Shown here: in pieces, positions 1-5,062 of the stretch
Numbering within the stretch: position 1 is the stretch's first letter
Layout of the letters: each line of letters begins with the position of its first letter
The notes under the pieces: generated by a model
The model's input: only the letters and a program-made list of their open reading frames with translations
Database searches by the model: none
What the model was told of the DNA's origin: nothing
Program-made: the position numbers and the translations under genes
NCBI GenBank assembly: GCA_036510575.1
Contig: DATCDR010000138.1
Coordinates: 1 to 11,147, forward strand
Direction of reading: 5' to 3'
DNA from: DATCDR01 sp036510575
Lineage (GTDB): Bacteria; Actinomycetota; Acidimicrobiia; Acidimicrobiales; Bog-793
DNA length: 11,147 nucleotides

Positions 1-341
1 CGACACGGCACGACGGCCGGCCTCAAGGGTCCGTCACGACCGCCCTCCGGGCGCCCTTGACCCCGGCCTCAGCGGCGCGAACGACCCACAGAAACCCGAG
101 TAGTCCCGAAATACGAAGGTAGGGACTCGAATGGCACCCGGACGCGCAGCATTCGCGACTGCGCCGATCTTTGATCTCGGCTAGTCGTTTTTCGCCAAAT
201 CTCGACGAGGACCGCCGCTCAAGCGCAAGCTCCGATCGATCGAGGCGGTCTCGTGGAGTTGCAGGCTCACCTTGAGGGATCGCATGCAATAGTCATGAAT
301 GGATTCGGAAATATAAGGTTGCTGCGGGAGTTGGTGGGCCT
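1..341. other. No recognisable gene; unassigned sequence
   Basis: I could not support a gene here. A minus-strand open frame at 23-289 (88 codons) and a plus-strand one at 253-534 (93 codons) resemble no family I know, and both have the composition expected of chance frames in GC-rich DNA. The minus strand near 115-135 has a short run that looks like the T-loop and 3' stem of a tRNA, but it does not fold (see rejected items). The stretch may be an old intergenic region or a decayed gene. Confidence 0.4.
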
Positions 342-563
342 GTGCATGTTCAAGTCGATGAAACTGTCCGAGGTCTGCCTACCCGCCTCGTTTCAGTGGA
401 GTCCGGATTGGCAGCGCCTCGTGGCTCACTGCGATCGGATATCAGCGGCAGTCATCGAGAGCGCGTGGACGACGCACCTTCATGTGCGTGCACTACCAGT
501 GGACACAATGAGGATTCGGAAGAGCCCGCCTTGAGGTCTTGGCTCGGTGAACTGCCGGCATGA
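342..563 (+). CDS. Possible small ORF coupled to the GNAT gene (73 aa, unrecognised)
   Basis: This GTG-started frame ends with a TGA that overlaps the ATG of the acetyltransferase as ATGA (560-563), the classic arrangement of translationally coupled genes. Purine-rich GGGAG (326-330) and GGTGGG (333-338) lie upstream of the GTG. The frame stays open upstream to a stop at 291-293, so the start is uncertain. The product is hydrophilic, begins MHVQVDETVRG and ends SWLGELPA. It has no signal peptide, membrane segment or motif that I recognise. It could be a real small protein, the tail of a decayed gene, or chance. The overlap is the main argument for it. Confidence 0.25.
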   Translation: MHVQVDETVRGLPTRLVSVESGLAAPRGSLRSDISGSHRERVDDAPSCACTTSGHNEDSEEPALRSWLGELPA

Positions 564-1294
564 TTCGCACCTCTGCCGATCCGCTCGAGCAACCTGTTCT
601 TTCGTCGCTTGCCGGAGCGCATGCTCGGTTTGCTGAGGTTGTCGGACAGGTCGTTCGGTATCAGCCTGAGGTCTCGCCCTTCGTCGCGTTCACGCATGAC
701 GCCGACGACGCCGCTTGGGATGATCTGGTTCAAATGGTGGGCCCGAATGCGACGGCTATCATCTACGGGGCGCGATCCGAACCTCCCAAGGGGTGGGCGA
801 TCCGCCGCCGACTCGAGGCGATCCAGTTGACCGGAGTCAACCTTGTGGCTGTGCGGGACCTAGAGGCCACCGTGCTCGAAACGCGCGACGTCCCTCAGAT
901 GCTCGACCTCGTCGGCCGGACTCAGCCCGGCCCGTTCCTCTCTCGCACTATCGAGATGGGTGCGTATTTGGGTATTCGGAGAGGCGAGAAGTTGATCGCG
1001 ATGGCCGGTGAGCGGCTGCGCCCGGCAGGCTGGACAGAGATCAGCGCCGTATGTACCGATGAGGACTACCGCGGCAGCGGCTTGGCGACGCGTCTCATAC
1101 GAGCGATCAGCGTTGGCATCCGGGAACGCGGCGAGACGCCGTTCCTCCATGTATCGGCGTCGAATCACGGCGCCCTTCGCCTCTATCGGTCGCTCGGATT
1201 TGAAGTCCGTCGGTCGGTGAACATTCTCGCGGTGCAGACGCCGCCGAGCGTGGTTGATCCCAGGCCGTCGATGAGAGAGGGGTCGAACCGATGA
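560..1294 (+). CDS. GNAT-family N-acetyltransferase (FR47-like)
   Basis: 244 aa. GNAT enzymes transfer an acetyl group from acetyl-CoA to an amine; the substrate here cannot be read from sequence. The GNAT fold is in the C-terminal half. Motif A (acetyl-CoA pyrophosphate binding) is VCTDEDYRGSGLATRLI around residues 164-180, with R171-G172-S173-G174-L175-A176 matching (R/Q)xxGx(G/A). Motif B is NHGALRLYRSLGFEVRR (202-218), the usual N-x(4)-LY-x(2)-LGF signature. Residues 1-100 are a divergent, GNAT-like N-terminal half, as in FR47-type proteins. ATG 560 is chosen because an in-frame TGA lies just upstream (548-550). There is no good Shine-Dalgarno site, and the start overlaps the preceding small ORF by 4 bases, so coupling is possible. 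Its stop overlaps the ATG of the peptidase remnant (1291-1294). Likely cytoplasmic. Family certain, substrate unknown. Confidence 0.9.
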   Translation: MIRTSADPLEQPVLSSLAGAHARFAEVVGQVVRYQPEVSPFVAFTHDADDAAWDDLVQMVGPNATAIIYGARSEPPKGWAIRRRLEAIQLTGVNLVAVRDLEATVLETRDVPQMLDLVGRTQPGPFLSRTIEMGAYLGIRRGEKLIAMAGERLRPAGWTEISAVCTDEDYRGSGLATRLIRAISVGIRERGETPFLHVSASNHGALRLYRSLGFEVRRSVNILAVQTPPSVVDPRPSMREGSNR

Positions 1295-1590
1295 GCGAGC
1301 CCGGGCGCGAAGCCGTCGGACTAGCGAGTGACCTTTTTCGGATCGATACGACTCGTATCGGAGCCGCGGCAACGCTCGGCGTGAATGTCGCGCGGCCAAA
1401 TGCTTGGCAACGACTTCGAGCGTCATCGGATATGACGCCAGCGATCTAGAGTCTGGCGCTCGAAGGAGAACACCATGATCGTCGTCGTCAGCGAAGAGCC
1501 AATTGCCAATCTGCCCATCAATCGTTGACCGGCGTTGCGATGCCACGCAGACTTTGGCAATGTGTGCGCTGACTACAACCTGGCGTCGAG
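1291..1590 (+). pseudogene. Frameshifted N-terminal remnant of an M20-family metallopeptidase
   Basis: The ATG at 1291 overlaps the GNAT stop (ATGA). The first frame reads MSEPGREAVGLASDLFRIDT, the typical start of M20 (ArgE/DapE/CPG2-like) peptidases, and stops at 1447-1449. From about 1368 to 1475 the +2 frame continues the family pattern: GNARRECRAAKCLA, then VIGYDASDLESGARRRT, where intact enzymes have a GNER-AA-LA helix, GY-, and LE-APGR-. From 1475 the third frame gives MIVVVSEEP, an in-frame TGA (1526-1528), then PALRCHADFGNV (about 1532-1567). There H-A-D sits where the zinc ligand motif HGHxD(V) is expected. The rest of an approximately 430-residue enzyme (dimerisation and C-terminal zinc domains) is absent. 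At least two frameshifts, one stop and a large deletion make it non-functional. Assignment is by eye: segments 1 and 2 are convincing, segment 3 less so. Sequencing error cannot explain the missing bulk of the gene. Confidence 0.55.
1463..1528 (+). other. Strong Shine-Dalgarno plus 17-codon ORF inside the peptidase remnant
   Basis: AAGGAG (1463-1468) stands 6 bases before ATG 1475, which opens MIVVVSEEPIANLPINR and stops at 1526-1528. This is a better ribosome site than most in the window. A 6-bp inverted repeat (CGCCAG 1436-1441, CTGGCG 1453-1458) lies just upstream. It may be a chance site within the decayed M20 gene, or the true start of another gene that has itself been truncated. I do not recognise the peptide. 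Confidence 0.3.
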
Positions 1591-1726
1591 CACCCTGGCC
1601 ACGAAGACGATGGGCGACCACAGAAGGCCGTCGTGTGGAATTCGTAGTGCGCCATCACGACGTGGCGGCGGACCGCGATCCAGCGATCTGCTGCGCGATC
1701 TCGTTGCGTAGGAAGATGGGCCGCTC
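1591..1726 (+). other. Gap before the exported barrel protein
   Basis: No family is recognised in any frame. The stretch probably contains the promoter of the exported protein. AGGAAG at 1710-1715, 11 bases before GTG 1727, is the only plausible ribosome site. Confidence 0.4.
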
Positions 1727-2770
1727 GTGACGAGAGCCAGGCGGGTCTTGGTGCTCGCCGGACTTGCGGTCTTTCTTCTCAGCTCTCCCGTTGTGGCCTC
1801 GCGAGTCGGGCTCGCAGCGGGCACGACGACACCGGCGCGCAACGCGCTGATCCGAGAGTCCTCCACCAGCCCCTATCCACTGCCGGCTCCTGCCGTGGAG
1901 CCGGGAGCGTGTATCACGCTGCCGCCTGGTCCACCAGGACAGCCGCTCCCGGCGCCGAAGGTCCCCGAGACCTCGATCCCGATCGTCGCATCGCCTGGGC
2001 CGCGCGACGTCTCGCTCGCCGTATTCAAGGGCAAGGGCATCTGGGTCACGTTGTTCCCCGGCCAGCCCGCGAAAGCGGCGGGCCTCGTCAAGACCGCGCG
2101 GCGTGCCGGGCTGGACGCACTCTACGTGCGAACCGGGAGCAGCACCGACGGCTTCTACGGCGGTCGTCTGCTCAAAAAGCTCGTCCCCCTCGCTCATCGG
2201 TACGGCATCGCCGTCATCGCCTGGGACTTCCCGACGCTCTCTGACCCCGCCGCCGATGCGGCAAGGGCTGCCGATGCATTCCGCTACGGCGTCGACGCCT
2301 TCAGCACCGACATCGAGGAGGAGCCGGAGGGGACCTATCTCACGTCGCGCCGCGTCGCCTACTACCTCTCCGTCGTGCGCAAAGAAGCTGGGTCGCGTCC
2401 GGTCGTCGCGACGGTGCCGCGTCCCACGAGCCTCAGATTCGCCGCCTATCCGTATCCTGCAGAGGCGCCCTTCGTCGACGCCTTCGCGCCGATGGTCTAC
2501 TGGTCCTGCACAGAGCCCGGCGCCGCGGTCGCGCTCGCTGTCGAGGTGCTGCGTCCGCTGCGGCCCGTCGTGCCGATCGGAGAGGACTACGACATGGCGA
2601 GTGAGGGCGGTCCAGTGGGGCTACCTTCGGGCGCGCAGGTCTGGCGCTTCGTCGACGTCGCGGCACGCGATGGCGCGATTGGCATCAGTCTCTACGATCT
2701 CGAGTCCGGCGGCCCGGTCCAGCTCGCGGCGCTCACCGAGTACCCCTGGCCCGCGGTTGCAGCGAAGTAG
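1727..2770 (+). CDS. Exported TIM-barrel protein, putative glycoside hydrolase-like
   Basis: 347 aa. The N-terminus is a Sec-type signal peptide: positive n-region TRARR, hydrophobic core of about residues 7-24, and likely cleavage after VVA (24) or LAA (31). No lipobox cysteine is seen. A proline-rich linker (48-92) leads to a probable TIM barrel from about 102 to the end. Successive strand-like segments are KGIWVTLF, LDALYVRTGS, IAVIAWDF, VDAFSTDIEEEP, RPVVATVP, VDAFAPMVYW, RPVVPIG and IGISLYDLESG. That periodicity, with acidic residues at strand ends (D195, E197-E199) and APMVYW (254-259), is typical of glycoside-hydrolase-like barrels of the DUF4015/GHL type. C61 and C261 could form a disulfide. 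GTG 1727 is the first start after an in-frame TAG (1709-1711), with AGGAAG upstream. The true substrate, or whether it is catalytic, cannot be told. It seems to be a single-gene unit. Confidence 0.75.
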   Translation: MTRARRVLVLAGLAVFLLSSPVVASRVGLAAGTTTPARNALIRESSTSPYPLPAPAVEPGACITLPPGPPGQPLPAPKVPETSIPIVASPGPRDVSLAVFKGKGIWVTLFPGQPAKAAGLVKTARRAGLDALYVRTGSSTDGFYGGRLLKKLVPLAHRYGIAVIAWDFPTLSDPAADAARAADAFRYGVDAFSTDIEEEPEGTYLTSRRVAYYLSVVRKEAGSRPVVATVPRPTSLRFAAYPYPAEAPFVDAFAPMVYWSCTEPGAAVALAVEVLRPLRPVVPIGEDYDMASEGGPVGLPSGAQVWRFVDVAARDGAIGISLYDLESGGPVQLAALTEYPWPAVAAK

Positions 2771-2898
2771 GTCCGGCAGCTGCAGCGCGGCGGAGTTCCC
2801 TAATGGTGCGGTCGGCGCAGACGCGGAGCGGCTGGCCGCGAAGTGGACGACAATGCTGAGATGCAGGAACGTGAACAGCGACACCGGATGGAAAGCTG
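2771..2898. other. Short intergenic stretch ahead of the stress protein
   Basis: No gene is seen. The end of the stretch carries the purine-rich GGATGGAAAG (2886-2895), which serves as ribosome site for the ATG at 2899. Confidence 0.4.
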
Positions 2899-3378
2899 AT
2901 GGCACGTCTCCTCATCGCCGCGCGGAGCCCAGCTCGAGCCGCCGACGCGACGCGCCAGGTCCTCGAGCTGCTCGGTAGTGACCACACCATGATCATTCTC
3001 GTCGTCGTGCGTCCCTCGCTCGTCGCTTCCGCGGTGGGCGACGGTGGTGACATGCCGGCTGGACGCGTCGGCGACAGCAACGAGACGGTCCCCGAGGACG
3101 TCCTCGGGGCCGCAGCGAGGGCCGAGTCAGACGTTCGCAGCGAACTCGACGACGAACTCCGTGACCTGCACGTCCATGCCCAATTGCGCGTCCGGGTGGA
3201 AATCGACGATCCCGGCGAGGCCTTCTGCCGTGTGGCGGCACAGGAGCGGGTTGACTTGCTGGTTCTGGGCCGGCGTAACCGGACCCTCGCGAGCCGCCTC
3301 CGCCTCGGCTCGGTGACGCACCATGTGCTCGAACATTCGCACTGCCCGGTGCTCGTCGTCCACGAGAAGGACGGCTGA
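2899..3378 (+). CDS. Universal stress protein (UspA-like), degenerate ATP site
   Basis: 159 aa, a single Usp domain of usual length. Family members bind ATP or act as non-nucleotide-binding dimers in stress responses; they are cytoplasmic. The fold signs are an N-terminal strand (ARLLIAARS), a second strand (TMIILVVV, 30-37), an acidic loop and helix (66-90), VDLLVLG (118-124), and the terminal strand CPVLVV (149-154). The nucleotide signature G-x2-G-x9-G-(S/T) is present as G124-RR-N127-RTLASRLRL-G137-S138, so the second glycine is Asn. The aspartate normally ending strand 1 (AVDGS in canonical members) is missing: the sequence is AARSPARAAD. ATP binding is therefore doubtful. ATG 2899 has GGAAAG 3-8 bases upstream. 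It stands alone, 128 bp after the exported protein. Family assignment is good; the partner or stimulus is unknown. Confidence 0.85.
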   Translation: MARLLIAARSPARAADATRQVLELLGSDHTMIILVVVRPSLVASAVGDGGDMPAGRVGDSNETVPEDVLGAAARAESDVRSELDDELRDLHVHAQLRVRVEIDDPGEAFCRVAAQERVDLLVLGRRNRTLASRLRLGSVTHHVLEHSHCPVLVVHEKDG

Positions 3379-3863
3379 CCGTTTCGACGACGGCTTATCG
3401 TTGAGCATCGCCGCTGGCTCTCGAGCGCCCGTATGACGAACGCGAGCAGTTGCGTGTCATATCCGCGCTCGCTTGAACGCCGCTGGGCGTGAGTTTCAGA
3501 AGCGAGCGACTCTGACACGGATACAGCCTGTGCCGAGTTACCGACATAGAGGGTGCAGATTTCTGGCTGAAAAATACCTGCACAAGACCCATAACCGTCG
3601 CGAATCGAATCCAGTTCGCGCGTAGATGCGTCGCGAAAGTGCTGCTCAGTGCCATTCGGGGTCTACTCGAGTCGAGCCAGTAGAAGGCCCAGTTGCGACT
3701 GGCAGTCCAGCGCTCGAGGGGTCGAGCCTCAACGTCTCCACCAAGACAGCGACGTTCGCATCCCGGTCCTCTTGAGGCCCGGGGGTTCGCGGCGCTTTGT
3801 GCCAACCACTTCCGCGGCTACCTTGGCGAGCAGCGGTCGTTAACCGACGAATTGGGGGTCAAA
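3379..3863. other. Non-coding gap with competing inverted repeats
   Basis: There is no convincing gene in either strand: a 136-codon minus frame (3395-3805) resembles nothing. The first part contains GCGAGC (3442-3447), CGCTCGC (3466-3472) and GCGAGCG (3502-3508). The middle element can pair with either flanking one, so two mutually exclusive hairpins are possible. The end holds the ribosome site of the FAH-family gene, GGGGGT (3854-3859). Confidence 0.35.
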
Positions 3864-4754
3864 ATGAAGCTTGTTCTGTTCGACGACTACCGGCCCGGAG
3901 TTCTCCGAGGCGACGGCGTGGTGGACTGTTCATTAGCCGTTCCTGACGCGGTGGGCAACACCGCCATGACCACCGTCATTGAGCAGTGGGCTTCCGCGCG
4001 ACCGAAGTTTGAGGACCTCGAAAGGAATGGGAAAGCTGTCCCGTTCGCTGACGTCACCCTTCGCGCGCCAGTGGCCAAGCCGGGCAAAATCTTGTGCATG
4101 GCCGCGAACTTCAGGGAAGGAACGGGCAAGCCACCACTGCCGATCGGCGGGTTCATCGTCTCGCCGGAAGCGGTGCTCGACCCCAATGGAACCTGCGTCC
4201 TGCCGCCGCAGGATTTCTCGATCTGCCATCACGAGGCGGAGCTTGTCGCGGTGATCGGTAAAAAGGGCCGCGACGTGAGCGAGGCAGACGCGTTGAGTTA
4301 CGTATTCGGCTACACCGCAGGTGTCGACGTTTCTGCTCGACCGTCGGCAACCGTCAGCTGGGCGTACCTTGGGAAGGCATTCGACGGGGCGAAGCCGCTC
4401 GGCCCGTGCATCGTAACAGCGGACGAGATCGGTGACCCGCACTCGCTCCAAGTCCGGCTTTCGGTCGACGGCGCGCTCCGCCAGGACTACAACACCAGTG
4501 ATATCGGCCACCCGATCCCCGAGTGCCTCGCTTGGTATTCGTCGTTTATCACGATCCTTCCGGGCGACCTCCTTTTCATCGGCACGAACCATCAGCAGCT
4601 GGGCCCGCTTCAAGACGGTGAAGTCTGCAAGATGGAGATCGAAAGGATCGGCTCGTTCACCTTCTCGGTCAGTGACCCGAAGAAGCGCTCCTGGCCGAAG
4701 GGCCTCGATCTGAGCATCGGCCAGACCGTTCGTCAGCGGCTCGAGGAGGCGTAG
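3864..4754 (+). CDS. Fumarylacetoacetate hydrolase (FAH) family enzyme
   Basis: 296 aa from ATG 3864, preceded by GGGGGT. The open frame extends upstream to 3693, but that part is Arg-rich and unlike the family, so the downstream start is chosen. The family includes 2-keto-4-pentenoate hydratases, acylpyruvases and oxaloacetate decarboxylases, Mg/Mn-dependent enzymes of aromatic and keto-acid breakdown. Residues 1-70 form the variable N-terminal domain; the catalytic fold runs from about 75 to 270. Metal ligands are visible as HHEAEL (E124, E126) and GVDVSAR (D155). GKAFDGAKPLGP (170-181), the DEIGDPHSLQVRL block and the ILPGDLLFIGT block follow the family order. Departures: the Asp usually ending NDxSARD is P160, and the usual TGTP is GTNHQQLG (240-247), which should change the substrate pocket. 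Cytoplasmic and soluble. The exact reaction is unknown. Confidence 0.88.
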   Translation: MKLVLFDDYRPGVLRGDGVVDCSLAVPDAVGNTAMTTVIEQWASARPKFEDLERNGKAVPFADVTLRAPVAKPGKILCMAANFREGTGKPPLPIGGFIVSPEAVLDPNGTCVLPPQDFSICHHEAELVAVIGKKGRDVSEADALSYVFGYTAGVDVSARPSATVSWAYLGKAFDGAKPLGPCIVTADEIGDPHSLQVRLSVDGALRQDYNTSDIGHPIPECLAWYSSFITILPGDLLFIGTNHQQLGPLQDGEVCKMEIERIGSFTFSVSDPKKRSWPKGLDLSIGQTVRQRLEEA

Positions 4755-5062
4755 CTTCGACGCGGGTCGACCTTCTTGAGCCCTCGCTCGGTGCCTGCTG
4801 ACATAGTGTCTGGTTCGTTCATCACCGATCGGGCTATGAAGCATTTCCCGCCGGCTCCGCTTGAGCAGAAACGAAACGTGCTCGCCTCGCTTCTCGTCTC
4901 CTTCTATCTTTCTGCCCAACTCTTCGGGGCGGTTTCAAGGGCTCGCGCAAGTTCTCGGGAGCGAACGAGGCTTCGTTGGATCTGGCGAGGTCGAGAACGG
5001 TGACATCTCTCGAGATCGGGTAGGAGGCGAGAAAGGATGCTCCGGCCGATACGGTTGGCGCT
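4755..5062. other. Intergenic gap before the helicase
   Basis: About 308 bases without a gene I can support. A 75-codon frame (4776-5003) has no family resemblance. A GAGAAAGGAT purine run at 5029-5038 lies about 25 bases before the helicase GTG, too far for a normal ribosome site. The short inverted repeat ATCTC-tc-GAGAT lies near 5005-5016. Presumably the helicase promoter is here. Confidence 0.35.

Noticed and set aside
105..140. Minus-strand TTCGAGTCCCTACC resembling a tRNA T-loop and 3' stem
   Set aside because: The five bases before the loop do not pair with those after it, no acceptor partner is found upstream, and the CGCAG/CTGCG hairpin nearby has no U33 in its loop. Resemblance is too short.
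860..1621. Long minus-strand open frame of 253 codons
   Set aside because: It is an antisense shadow over the GNAT gene and peptidase remnant, with Arg-rich composition and no family resemblance.
2733..3518. Minus-strand 261-codon frame
   Set aside because: It is antisense to the universal stress protein, with Ser/Arg-rich low-complexity translation typical of a wrong frame in GC-rich DNA.
3693..3863. 57-residue N-terminal extension of the FAH-family protein
   Set aside because: The extension is Arg/Ser-rich and unlike the family. ATG 3864 has a G-rich ribosome site and begins with the usual MKLVLFDD strand.
3933..4919. Minus-strand 328-codon frame
   Set aside because: It is antisense to the clearly recognisable FAH-family gene and has no motif of its own.
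4776..5003. 75-codon plus-strand ORF between FAH and helicase genes
   Set aside because: There is no family resemblance, no good ribosome site and Arg-rich out-of-frame composition.
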